From CAWFPR01 sp963817635 (GTDB lineage: Bacteria; Acidobacteriota; Vicinamibacteria; Vicinamibacterales; 2-12-FULL-66-21), in assembly GCA_963817635.1 (NCBI GenBank), contig CAWFPR010000014.1:124001-188000 (forward strand): DNA of 64,000 nucleotides, given 5' to 3'. This document shows positions 1-8,717 of this stretch, in pieces; the stretch's first letter is position 1, and each line of letters begins with the position of its first letter. The notes below the pieces were generated by a model that was given only the letters and a program-made list of their open reading frames with translations, was not told the DNA's origin and did not search any database. The position numbers and the translations under genes are program-made.

Positions 1-1062
1 GCGATCGCCATCGATGGCCGCCGAGTCGATCCTGAGCTGTGCGTCGCTGATGTCGAACGTCCGCACCGTCACGCATCCGGGCGCGGTGCTCTCGACCAGG
101 CGGCGGTACGCCTCGTACTGCACCTCCTCGGTGAGCGCGCTCTGGCCGCCGCCGACGAGGAGGAACTCCGAGCGGAAGAGCCCGATGCCGCCCGCCCCGT
201 GTTCGCGCGCCCGCACCGCGTCGGCGATCGATTCGATGTTCGCTTCGAAGCGCATCTCGACGCCGTCGAGCGTGACCGGCGCGAGCGTGCGGTATTCCTC
301 GAGCGATCGTTCGTACGCGACGCGCCGCTGCTGGCGATTGCGCACCTGCTCCAGCGTGTCGGGGTCCGGTTCGACGTACACCTCGCCGGTGCTGCCATCG
401 ACGGCGACGAGCGCGCCCGGCGCGAACAGCGAGCTGGCGTTGTGCAGCCCGGCGACCGCCGGGATGCGAATCGAGCGCGCGAGGATGGCGGTGTGATAGG
501 TCCAGCTGCCGGCGTCGGTGACGAGCGCGGCGAGGCGCTGCCAGTCGAGCTGCGCGACCAGCGACGGCGTCAGCTCGTCGGCCACGAGGACGAGCGGGCC
601 CTCGAGGTCTTTGAAGATGTCGGCCGGGGCGTCCGCCCGCAGGTTCATCGACAGCCGGCCGACGACGTCGCTGACGTCGCCCTTGCGCTCGCGGAGATAC
701 GGGTCGTCGGCCTTGTCGAAGAGCGCGCCGATTTCCTCGAGCGCGCGCCGCAGCGCGGCGGCGGCATTCAGCCGCTCGCCGCGGATGATCTCGCCTGCCC
801 GTTCGATCAGCATCGCGTCGTCCAGCATCAGCAGCTGCGCGTCGAACAGGTAGGCGTGCTCGGCGCCGGCCGACTGCGCGATGCGGGACTTGATCTGCTG
901 GAGCTGGGTGCGCGAACGGGTGCGCGCGTCGTGCAGCCGCGCCAGTTCGCGCTCGACCTGCGCCGCCGAGATGCGGAAGCCGATGTCGCGCGCCCCGCGA
1001 CGAAGGACCAGCGCCTTGCCGATGCCGATGCCGGGCGAGACGCCGAGACCGGTCAGGCGCAT
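1..1062 (-). CDS. ptsI: PTS enzyme I (partial, C-terminus beyond left edge)
   Basis: Cytoplasmic phosphoenolpyruvate-protein phosphotransferase, which takes phosphate from PEP and passes it to HPr. The ATG is at 1062 and the frame stays open to base 1, giving about 354 of the roughly 570-590 residues usual for the family; most of the PEP-binding barrel lies outside the window. The swivelling-domain phosphohistidine is visible as His190 in TYHTAI, within a conserved DAGSWTYHTAILARS block. GIGLFRSEFLL near residue 290 marks the start of the PEP-utiliser domain. The start overlaps the ptsH stop by 10 nt, so translation is probably coupled. No sugar permease is nearby, which points to a regulatory PTS rather than sugar uptake. 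Confidence 0.95.
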   Translation of the reverse strand, partial: MRLTGLGVSPGIGIGKALVLRRGARDIGFRISAAQVERELARLHDARTRSRTQLQQIKSRIAQSAGAEHAYLFDAQLLMLDDAMLIERAGEIIRGERLNAAAALRRALEEIGALFDKADDPYLRERKGDVSDVVGRLSMNLRADAPADIFKDLEGPLVLVADELTPSLVAQLDWQRLAALVTDAGSWTYHTAILARSIRIPAVAGLHNASSLFAPGALVAVDGSTGEVYVEPDPDTLEQVRNRQQRRVAYERSLEEYRTLAPVTLDGVEMRFEANIESIADAVRAREHGAGGIGLFRSEFLLVGGGQSALTEEVQYEAYRRLVESTAPGCVTVRTFDISDAQLRIDSAAIDGDR

Positions 1063-1352
1063 GGCTCGCCCCGGGCCTGGCTGAGGGGCGCTTCGTCGAA
1101 GCCGCGCTCGACCAGCGCGCGAAGCGACGCCACCGCATCGATCTCGTCGATGCCGTTCGCCGTGATCACGATGCTGGTGCCCTGCGAGGCGGACAGCAGC
1201 AGGATGCCCATGATGCTCTTGCCGTCGGTCTCGCGGCCCTCCCGGCCGACGCGAATCGATGCCTGGAAGGCGCTCGCCGTGTGAACGAATTTCGCCGCCG
1301 CCCGCGCGTGCAGGCCGAGCGGGTTGGTGACCAGGACGGCGCAGGAGGTCAC
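1053..1352 (-). CDS. ptsH: HPr phosphocarrier protein
   Basis: Small cytoplasmic phosphocarrier of 99 residues between enzyme I and EIIA. Both regulatory sites are at their canonical positions: His15 in NPLGLHAR (phosphorylated by enzyme I) and Ser46 in GKSIMGIL (substrate of HPr kinase). The start is a GTG that overlaps the EIIA stop by 4 nt, and the stop overlaps ptsI by 10 nt. Retention of Ser46, together with hprK two genes upstream, indicates that HPr is controlled by HprK in this organism. Confidence 0.96.
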   Translation of the reverse strand: MTSCAVLVTNPLGLHARAAAKFVHTASAFQASIRVGREGRETDGKSIMGILLLSASQGTSIVITANGIDEIDAVASLRALVERGFDEAPLSQARGEPCA

Positions 1353-1780
1353 CCGCCGTCTCCCCTGAGCAGGTCGGACGCGACCCAGATGGCATGCCGC
1401 CCGTGCTCGCGCATCTCGCGCGCGAGCGCCAGCAGATCGGGGGCGCCCTGCGGCCGCGCCAGCTTGATCAGCATCGGCAGGTTGACTCCGGTGATCACCT
1501 CCACCTGCGGGCTGACGTACGTGACGGCCAGGTTGGCCGGCGTGCCGCCGAACATGTCGGTGAGCACCAGCACACAGGCCGGGTCTCCGTCCGGGCCGGC
1601 GGCCGTGGCCTGTACCCGGGCAATCGCGCGCCCGATGTCCTCGCGCGCGTGATCGACCTCTTCGTGCCAGCCGATCGACACCGCCGCGAATTGCGGCAGA
1701 TCGCCGACGATCATCTCGGCCGAATTGACCAGCTCGGTGGCCAGCTGACCGTGCGTGACCACCACGACGCCCAGCTTCAT
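1349..1780 (-). CDS. PTS EIIA component, mannose/fructose (EIIA-Man) family
   Basis: Cytoplasmic EIIA-Man-type domain of 143 residues that accepts phosphate from HPr. The fold marks are the N-terminal KLGVVVVTHGQLA with the phosphoacceptor His10, then DMFGGTPANLA and GVNLPMLIKL. The ATG at 1780 is preferred because it places His10 at the family position; an in-frame ATG seven codons upstream would add only a basic tail that falls in repeat DNA. There is no EIIB, IIC or IID gene beside it, so it probably acts as a phosphorylation-state sensor or regulator rather than in transport. Confidence 0.9.
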   Translation of the reverse strand: MKLGVVVVTHGQLATELVNSAEMIVGDLPQFAAVSIGWHEEVDHAREDIGRAIARVQATAAGPDGDPACVLVLTDMFGGTPANLAVTYVSPQVEVITGVNLPMLIKLARPQGAPDLLALAREMREHGRHAIWVASDLLRGDGG

Positions 1781-1787
1781 CCCGCGT

Positions 1788-1847
1788 CCCTTTACCTTCA
1801 TACCTTTTACCTTCTACCTTTTACCTTTTACCATTTACTTCTTCCAT
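1788..1847. repeat. Heptanucleotide repeat array between rapZ and EIIA
   Basis: The gap holds about six to eight imperfect copies of a 7-nt unit, TTTTACC on the plus strand (AAAAGGT/GGTAAAA on the coding strand), with variants TTCTACC and ATTTACT. On the coding strand each unit contains AAGGT, so the array presents serial Shine-Dalgarno-like motifs just before the EIIA start. It shares the 7-nt period, but not the unit sequence, with three other gaps in this window. Confidence 0.75.
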
Positions 1848-2762
1848 TCACTCATTCGCGATATCCCGGTGCTTCACCCGCAGGCGGGCCCCCGGGATGC
1901 CGGTCAGCCCTTTCTTGAGCGCCTCCGCAATCGCCACCGAGCGGTGGCGCCCGCCGGTGCAGCCGATGCCAATGGTGAGGTAGGTCTTTCCTTCGTGCAC
2001 GTATTGCGGCACGAGGAACCTCAGGAGGTTCAACGTGTGCTCCAGGAATTCGCGGGTCGCGTCCGACCGCTCGAGGTACCGCACGACGTCGGCGTTCCGG
2101 CCCGTATGGGGCCGCAGGCGGGGTACGAAATGCGGGTTCGGGAGGAACCGCACGTCGAACAGCAGGTCCGAATCGACCGGAATGCCGTGCTTGAATCCGA
2201 AGCTCAGAATCGTGACGACCAGCTCCGCGCCCGGCGGCGATCCCGCCGCCACGCCCGTGAACGCGTGCCGCAGCTCGTGCACCGTCATTTCCGACGTATC
2301 GACGACGTGATCGGCGATGTGCCGGATGGCACGCATCGCCGTGCGCTCCTCGCGGATGCCCTCGAGCGCCGACCGGTCCGGCGCGAGCGGGTGCGGGCGG
2401 CGCGTCTCGCTGAAGCGCCGCACGAGGGCCGGCTCTTTCGCCTCGAGGAAGATCAGCACCGGGTTGAGGCCCTGCCGCTTCACGAGCTTCCGGTAGACGC
2501 CCGGAAACTCCTTCAGCATCTTGCCTTCGCGCACGTCCACCACCACCGCCGCACGCGAGATTTCGCTGCCGGCGCGGAGCGTGAGCTCGGCGAGCATCGG
2601 CAGCAGCCCGACCGGCAGGTTGTCGACGCAGAAGTACCCGAGATCCTCCAGCGCGCGGATCGCCTGCGATTTGCCCGAGCCCGAGAGCCCTGTAAGGACC
2701 ACGAAACGGGACGTAACCGCGGTGCGCGCGGCACGGCGGGCGGTGTGGCGCTGCTCGCGCAT
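1848..2762 (-). CDS. rapZ: RNase adapter protein RapZ (P-loop nucleotide-binding)
   Basis: RapZ/YvcJ-family protein of 304 residues. In Enterobacteria it controls glucosamine-6-phosphate synthase through small RNA decay; in other phyla the role is less clear. The Walker A motif GLSGSGKS is at residues 25-32. The C-terminal half has FGFKHGIPVDSDLLFDVRFL, then PNPHFVP and the GCTGGRHRSV signature. The start codon shares one base with the hprK stop (TGATG). Because hprK carries a frameshift, an uninterrupted frame appears to fuse the hprK N-terminus to rapZ, but the two are separate genes. The hpf-hprK-rapZ-EIIA-ptsH-ptsI order suggests co-regulation with RpoN. Confidence 0.94.
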   Translation of the reverse strand: MREQRHTARRAARTAVTSRFVVLTGLSGSGKSQAIRALEDLGYFCVDNLPVGLLPMLAELTLRAGSEISRAAVVVDVREGKMLKEFPGVYRKLVKRQGLNPVLIFLEAKEPALVRRFSETRRPHPLAPDRSALEGIREERTAMRAIRHIADHVVDTSEMTVHELRHAFTGVAAGSPPGAELVVTILSFGFKHGIPVDSDLLFDVRFLPNPHFVPRLRPHTGRNADVVRYLERSDATREFLEHTLNLLRFLVPQYVHEGKTYLTIGIGCTGGRHRSVAIAEALKKGLTGIPGARLRVKHRDIANE

Positions 2763-3761
2763 CAGAGGTCCTCTCCCTGGTCCGGGTCGTGTTCCTGAGG
2801 CCGTCCGGCGGCCTCGAGCTGCCGGTGCAGGCGGTCGACCAGGCGGCGTGCCGCGTGGTGGCCCCGGGTGCGCAGCAGCTGGTTGCGCGCGGCGACCTCC
2901 ACCAGGATCGCGACGTTGCGGCCCGGCGCCACCGGCATGCGGATCATCGGCACCCGGATGCCGAGCGTCTCGTAGAAGTTGTCGTCCACGCCGAGCCGAT
3001 CGGTACTCGCGCCCGTGCTCCCACCGCTCGAGCTGCACCACCAGCTCCACCCGCTTGGACGATCGCGTCGACGCCACGCCGAACATGTCCTGCACGTTGA
3101 TGAGGCCGAGCCCGCGAATCTCCATGTGATGCCGGGTCAGCTCGGGACAGGTGCCGATGATGAAGCTCTGCGCCCGGCATCGCAGGTCCACCGCATCGTC
3201 GGCAACGAGGCGGTGACCGCGGACGACCAGATCGAGCGCGCATTCGCTCTTGCCGATGCCGCTCTCTCCCACGATCAGCACGCCGAGGCCGAGGATGTCC
3301 ATCAGCACGCCGTGCACGACGCCACGGGCGGCCAGGTAGCTGTCGAGCACGAGGGACATGCGCGCCATCACTTCGGCGGTCGCCGCGCGTGTGCTCAGCA
3401 GCGGCACGCCGGCGCGATCCGCTTCGGCGGCGATCTCGGGAGGGGCCGCGACGCCGCCCGTCAGCAACAGGCACGGGAGATCGCGGCCGAACACGCGCGC
3501 CATCGTCGCGCTCCGCTCGTCCGGGCTGAGCGATTCGAGATACCGCACTTCGCTTTCGCCGAAGACGAGCACGCGCCCGCCGCGCAGGTACGCGTCGTAG
3601 CCGGCTACCGCCAGTCCGGTCTTCTGGGTGTGCGGAATCGTGATGCGTCGCTCGAGTCCCGCGGTGCCCGCGAGCACGTCGAGATCGAGCGCCCGCGAGT
3701 CTGCCAGATCGCCAAGCACGGTGGCGACGGACACGCCCGGCAACGGAGCGGTCTCTCCCAC
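2762..3761 (-). CDS. hprK: HPr kinase/phosphorylase (frameshifted)
   Basis: Bifunctional enzyme that phosphorylates HPr on Ser46 using ATP and reverses the reaction. The N-terminal domain, VVHG, the Walker A GESGIGKSE and the signature EIRGLGLINVQDMFGV are in one frame from a GTG at 3761. The C-terminal part, VDDNFYETLGIRVP through RGHHAARRLVDRL, is in another frame. One extra base directly after GTAC (extra base at 3002) separates them; removing it restores a normal protein of about 332 residues with the conserved EYDRLG stretch. The rest is fully conserved, so this is probably a sequence error rather than a dead gene. An alternative start is the GTG nine codons downstream. Confidence 0.92.
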
Positions 3762-3762
3762 C

Positions 3763-4293
3763 CTACTCCGGTTCGATCAGGCCGAGGTGACCGTCCTTGC
3801 GGCGATAGACGATACTCACGGCGTCTGTCTCGGAATTGCGGAACACCACGAACGTTTCCGAGCCCGACTCGAGCTGCAGCGCCGCGTCGTCGGCCGACAT
3901 CGGCTTGACCGGATACCGCCTCGCGCGGATGATGCGCCGCGCCGGCGGGCTGCTTTCGGCCGCCGGCGGGCGGACGACGCGCGTGCCGGCGCTCTTGCGC
4001 CTCCGGCCGTCCCACTTGCCCTTCAGCGTCGCGGCCTGCTGCTCGATCCGCTCGACCGCGTCGCGGATGGACAGCGGCCACGCGTTGGCCTCGCCCTTGC
4101 CGCGCAGCTGGTGGTCGCCCCGCGTGTGCACGGCGATCTCCGTCCGGTGCCGGTACTTCTCCTGCGTCAGGATCACGACAGCGGAGACCGCGGCGTCGTT
4201 CAGGACGCGGTCCAGGCGCGCCAGCCGCTTGGTGACGAGCTGGCGCAGGGATGCGTTCAGCTCCATGTGTCGGGCAGTGATATCGACTCGCAT
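3763..4293 (-). CDS. hpf: Ribosome hibernation promoting factor, long form
   Basis: HPF of 176 residues, which binds the 30S decoding region and dimerises ribosomes into 100S particles in stationary phase. The N-terminal domain begins MRVDITARHMELNASLR. A variable linker (about residues 95-120) leads to a C-terminal dimerisation domain with RARRYPVKPMSADDA and FRNSETDAVSIVYRRKDGHLGLIEP, so it is the long form. It sits directly downstream of rpoN and one base before the hprK start, a conserved arrangement in many Gram-negative phyla. Confidence 0.95.
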   Translation of the reverse strand: MRVDITARHMELNASLRQLVTKRLARLDRVLNDAAVSAVVILTQEKYRHRTEIAVHTRGDHQLRGKGEANAWPLSIRDAVERIEQQAATLKGKWDGRRRKSAGTRVVRPPAAESSPPARRIIRARRYPVKPMSADDAALQLESGSETFVVFRNSETDAVSIVYRRKDGHLGLIEPE

Positions 4294-4323
4294 AGGAGGC
4301 GCTCCGGCGCGCGGCGCTGTCTT

Positions 4324-5760
4324 CTAGAACAGGACCTTGCGCTGGTTGGATGTCGGGATCTTCAGCTCCTCGCGGTACTTCGCGATCGTCCGCCGCGCCA
4401 GCATCAGTCCTTCCTTCTGCAGAATGCTGACGATCTTGGAATCGCTCAAGGGCTTGCGGGGGTCTTCGTTCTCGATGATCTTGCGGATGCGCTGCTTGAT
4501 GGTGACCGACGAGACGCTTTCGCCGTAGGAGCTGCTGATGCCGCTGTGGAAGAAGTATTTCAGCTCGAACACGCCCTGCGGCGTGTGCATGTACTTGTTG
4601 TTCACGACCCGGCTGACCGTGGACTCGTGCATGCCGATGTCGTTGGCGACGTCCCGCAGCACGAGGGGCCGCAGGTATTCGATGCCCTGGTCCAGGAACT
4701 CGCGCTGGAAGTTGATGATGCTCGTGGCGACCTTGTGGATGGTCTTCTGGCGCTGGTCGACCGACTTGATGAGCCACAGCGCCGAACGGAACTTGTCCTT
4801 CACGTACGCGCGCGTCTCGTCGTTCTGTTCCTGCCCGGCGCCGGCCTTGTCGAGCAGGCGTCGATAGACCGGACTGATTCGCAGCTGCGGCAGTCCTTCC
4901 TCGTTCAGGGCCGCGACGTACTGGTCCTCGACCTTCACCACGTAGACGTCGGGAATCACGTACTGCGACTGCGACGGGTTGTAGCGGCTTCCCGGCTTCG
5001 GATCCAGATTGCGGATGATCTCGACGTGTTCCTTGAGGTCCTCGATCGTCATCCCGAGCTTGCGCGCGATCTCCGGAACCTGGTGGTTCTGGAGGAGCCG
5101 CAGATGCTCGGTGACGATCTTCTCGGTGGGGGTGCCCTCGAGCCCCAGGTGCCGGAGCTGCAGCCAGAGGCATTCCTGCAGGTCGCGCGCCGCCACGCCG
5201 ATTGGATCGAACGTCTGGACGTGCTGGAGGGCCCGCTCGACGTCCGCCACGGGCCATTCCCCCATCGCCGCGATTTCTTCCACCGAGGCCACGAGATACC
5301 CGTCGTCGTCCAGGTTGCCGACGATTGCCCCGCCGATATCCTTGAGCATGCCGTCGTCGGTCTGAAGGGACAGCTGCCAGAGCAGATGATCGGCGAGCGA
5401 GGCGGCCGTCGAGAGCGTGTTTTCGATCGGCGGGAGCTCCTTGACCTCAGAGGGCTGGCGCGATCGGTAGCCGTCGTCCAGGTAGTCGCCGAAGAAATAC
5501 TCGTAGTCGGCGTCGTCCCACGTGTCCCCTTTTTCGGGTGCGGGCTGGTCGGCCGTCTTCTCCGGCTGCGGCTGTTGCTCGGCGGGCTGCAGCTCCTCGG
5601 TCGGGACCTCTTCGAGCAGCGGGTTCTCCACCATCTCCTGGTTCAGCAGGTCGGCCAGCTCGAGCGTCGACATCGGCAGCAGCTTGATGGCCTGCTGCAG
5701 CGAAGGCGTCAGGATGAGCTTTTGTACGAGCTTTGTATGGAGTTTTTGCTGAATCGCCAT
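4324..5760 (-). CDS. rpoN: RNA polymerase sigma-54 factor
   Basis: Sigma-54 of 478 residues, which directs RNA polymerase to -24/-12 promoters and needs AAA+ activators. Region I is glutamine/leucine rich (LTPSLQQAIKLLPMSTLEL), an acidic region II follows (about residues 45-115), and the core-binding and helix-turn-helix regions are intact. The C-terminal RpoN box reads ARRTIAKYREELKIP. A dedicated AAA+ activator is encoded at 33997-36894 in this window. The gene lies between lptB and hpf, as in many proteobacteria. Confidence 0.97.
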   Translation of the reverse strand: MAIQQKLHTKLVQKLILTPSLQQAIKLLPMSTLELADLLNQEMVENPLLEEVPTEELQPAEQQPQPEKTADQPAPEKGDTWDDADYEYFFGDYLDDGYRSRQPSEVKELPPIENTLSTAASLADHLLWQLSLQTDDGMLKDIGGAIVGNLDDDGYLVASVEEIAAMGEWPVADVERALQHVQTFDPIGVAARDLQECLWLQLRHLGLEGTPTEKIVTEHLRLLQNHQVPEIARKLGMTIEDLKEHVEIIRNLDPKPGSRYNPSQSQYVIPDVYVVKVEDQYVAALNEEGLPQLRISPVYRRLLDKAGAGQEQNDETRAYVKDKFRSALWLIKSVDQRQKTIHKVATSIINFQREFLDQGIEYLRPLVLRDVANDIGMHESTVSRVVNNKYMHTPQGVFELKYFFHSGISSSYGESVSSVTIKQRIRKIIENEDPRKPLSDSKIVSILQKEGLMLARRTIAKYREELKIPTSNQRKVLF

Positions 5761-5792
5761 GGATCCGTTGAGCCGTTATCGACCCTTCAATC

Positions 5793-6518
5793 TTAGTCCA
5801 ATCGGAAGTCAGTGCCGAGGTAAATCCGCTTCACCTCCTCGTCGGCGGCCAGGCCATCGGGCGTGCCGCTGCGGAAAATGACGCCGTCGTGCACGATATA
5901 GGCGCGGTCGGTGATGCGAAGGGTCTCCCGGACGTTGTGGTCGGTGATGAGCACCCCGATGCCGCGCGCCTTCAGGTGAAAGATGATCTTCTGGATGTCG
6001 GTGACGGCGATCGGATCGATGCCGGCAAACGGTTCATCCAGCAGGATGAAGAGCGGCGAGATGACGAGGGCCCGGGTGATTTCGACACGGCGCCGTTCCC
6101 CGCCCGAGAGCGTGTAGGCGGGGGACTTCGCCAGCGGCGTGAGACCAAGCTCGGCGAGCAGTTCGCGCAACTTCGTCCTGCGCGCTGCGCCGTCCAGGCT
6201 CAGCGTCTCGAGGATCGCGGTGATGTTCTGCTCGACCGTCAGGCCGCGGAAGATGGAGGCTTCCTGCGGCAGGTAGCCGATGCCCTTGCGGGCGCGGACG
6301 TACATCGGGTCATCGGTCACGTCCGCGCCGTCCAGCAGGACCCGGCCGGCATCCGGCGCCGTCAACCCGACGACCATCGAGAACGTCGTGGTCTTGCCGG
6401 CGCCGTTCGGGCCGAGCAGCCCGACCACCTCGCCCGACGCAATCTCGAGGTTGATGCCACGGACGACCGTACGGCCGCCGAACGATTTGGTGAGATCCCG
6501 GGTCGCCAGCGTGGCCAT
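5793..6518 (-). CDS. lptB: LPS export ABC transporter ATP-binding protein LptB
   Basis: Cytoplasmic ATPase of the LptB2FGC machine that extracts LPS from the inner membrane. It has about 241 residues, with Walker A GPNGAGKTT, signature LSGGERRRVEI, Walker B LFILLDEPFAGID and the H-loop ITDHNV. The ATG at 6518 (MATLATRDLTKSFGG) is the natural family start; longer readings upstream only overlap the preceding gene. It lies 4 nt after the lptC-lptA stop, so the two are co-transcribed. LptF and LptG are not in the window. Confidence 0.95.
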   Translation of the reverse strand: MATLATRDLTKSFGGRTVVRGINLEIASGEVVGLLGPNGAGKTTTFSMVVGLTAPDAGRVLLDGADVTDDPMYVRARKGIGYLPQEASIFRGLTVEQNITAILETLSLDGAARRTKLRELLAELGLTPLAKSPAYTLSGGERRRVEITRALVISPLFILLDEPFAGIDPIAVTDIQKIIFHLKARGIGVLITDHNVRETLRITDRAYIVHDGVIFRSGTPDGLAADEEVKRIYLGTDFRLD

Positions 6519-6522
6519 GCGC

Positions 6523-8706
6523 TCAGCGGGTCCCCGTGCCAGCGCATCTGGTGGTCTTGAGCGGCAGCGGCCCGACGCCCCCGGCATCCACCGTGTCGAT
6601 GGCCTGGCGGAACTTCACGGACGAGGCGGTCGTCTGCTTGCAATCCGTCGGGCTCTTCTGGATGACGACCACGGGCGTGCCCGTCATGAAGTACTCCTGT
6701 GTGGCCGTCGTGTAGGTCAGGCGGCTGCCGGTGGCCGTGCGATCGGTGTCCAGTTCCTTCACTCGGACCTCGCCGTACGCCTCAGCCCGCTGGAGCGCGT
6801 TCTGCCCGGCCTCGAGGAACAGCTCGATTCTGTCGCCCGTGACGTCGCGCTCGGTGCCGGCGATGTGGGCGTGGTTCGTGTACGTGGCGAGCCGCTTCGC
6901 GTCGTCGTACAGGAAGGCATCGGAGTTGCCGACCGTCGTCGCCGGCGTCTGCGCGCCGGTCTTCGAATCGGTCTCGTCGAGCACCATCGTCGTGCGCACG
7001 CTGCCCCGGGCCTCCAGATTGCCGGTTGCATCGTCCACGACAATCGTGTCGGCGCTCACCGACGTGTCGGCCTGCCAGAGCCGGGCGCTGCCGCTGTAGG
7101 TTGCGTGTCCGGCGGCGCCGTCGTATTCGAGACGATTGGACGTGACGTTGACGGGCTGATCCTGGGCGAGCAGCGACGGGACATGCGCGTGATCGACGAC
7201 GGGGGCGGGCGCGGTTCCACGCGCCGGCGCCTGCGCGGCCGGTTCCGGCCGCATGGAGCTCCGGACGCGCGTTTCGGCGTTCAGCCTGCGCGTGCCCAGC
7301 GTGAAGCTGATCGTCCGCGCATCGACGCTCACCCTCGTGTCCCGCACGTGGGGGGCCGGGCCCGGCTCGGCGTTGCCCGGCGACAGATCCATCTGGTCGC
7401 GAGTGACGTGATACACGGCGTGGGGCGCCTCGGCGGTGACGTCGGCGCCGTCGGTGATGTGCACGTTCCCCGAGAATTCCGCCTGCTCGAGCGCGCCGAA
7501 CCCGGGCTTCGTGTTGACGACCAGCGTCGTCGAGCGCGCCACGCGATTGACTGCCGCGAGATTGCGCTTCGCCGCGCGGGTTTCCCGGTAGTCGGCGCCA
7601 CCCCCGAAGGTGGCGTTCTGCAGCCCCTGATCGCCGCCGCCGGCCGCGAGAGTCGCCGAACGGATGCGCTTGGCGGGGAGGTCCCCGTCGGCCGGCAGGT
7701 CCACCTGGACGTTGCCGGCCGCGTCGAGACCGGTGACGGTCAATCCGTCGGCCGCCATCGTGATATCGATGGTCCGGCCCGACACGCGTTTGCCAGGCCC
7801 CTCGGCCTCGCCCGGTAACTGGACGACGGCGTTGTCGATCAGCTTCGCGTGCTGGAGGGTGCGGCCGTTCTCGGCGTAGGCCAGGTCGATGTCGCGCGCC
7901 GACATCGTCTGGGGCGAGCCGGGGCTGCCGCCGCCGGTGATGCGGCTGTTGGCGCGCAGCTCGAGCACCTGGACACGCTCGTCATCCGGAGTCAGCCGGA
8001 TCGTGATGTCGTCGGCGTCAATCAGGCGTCCGTCGGCGTCGACATGCGCGTTGCCCTGAGCCGGACGTAGTGGTCGGCCCGCGCCATGCCGATCGACCTG
8101 GCGCTCCCCTGCATCCCGCCCTGCCCCGCCGGATCGGGCGCCACCGTGATGCGCGCCTGCTCGTTCAGCCAGAGGACGGACCTGTCGCGATCGTAAGTGG
8201 CGCCGATGCCGTCACCCTTCATCCGCCCGCGGGTGAAGGTCACTTTCCCTGGAACGGTCAGCAGGCCCGCCGCGTCGTCGTACGAGGCCTCGTCCGCCCT
8301 GATCTCGATGCCGTCGGTCGTCTCGAGGTGCACATCGCCCTTGAGATGCACGAGGCCGATCCGCTGCCCCTCCTTCGACTGCTGCTCCAGCTCGTCAGCC
8401 GTGACGACGATCGTTCGATCTGCTCTTGTCCGGAAGCGTCAGCGTCGAGCCACGCTGAACCGTGCGCCCATCGGGATAGACGATCTGCGACTTGAAATCG
8501 ATGGCGTACGCGATCTTGCCTTCCTTGTTCGCGCTCTCGAAATGCCCACCGCCGTGTGTCTCGGCGAGACTCCCCGCATCGACGCGCGCCGGGAGCGGCG
8601 TCTTCGGCGCGACGGCCTTGCGCTGTCGCATCGCCAAGGCGACCACGACGACGAACACGACCACGAACACGGCGATGCCGAGCCGCGCCTTCTTCTGCCA
8701 GGACAT
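6523..8706 (-). CDS. LPS export periplasmic protein, LptC-LptA fusion (two frameshifts)
   Basis: Membrane-anchored periplasmic bridge protein for LPS transport. The N-terminus has one TM anchor (about residues 8-27) followed by an LptC-like segment. Several OstA/LptA beta-jellyroll stretches then run to the C-terminus, giving about 727 residues in total. The frame changes near 8415 (about one extra base) and near 8060 (one base missing), and the two compensate. All three pieces have the same composition and LptA-like pattern (VHLKGDVHLET, DADDITIRLTPDDERVQVLE, NRLEYDGAAGHATYSG), so this is probably one gene with two sequencing indels. It follows recJ by 11 nt and precedes lptB by 4 nt. LptC and LptA are separate proteins in E. 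coli. Confidence 0.85.
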
Positions 8707-8717
8707 GACTTGTCGAT

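Noticed and set aside
1848..3761. A 637-codon frame that looks like an HprK-RapZ fusion protein
   Set aside because: It arises because a one-base insertion after GTAC puts the hprK N-terminus in frame with rapZ; the real hprK C-terminus is in another frame with its own stop at the rapZ start.
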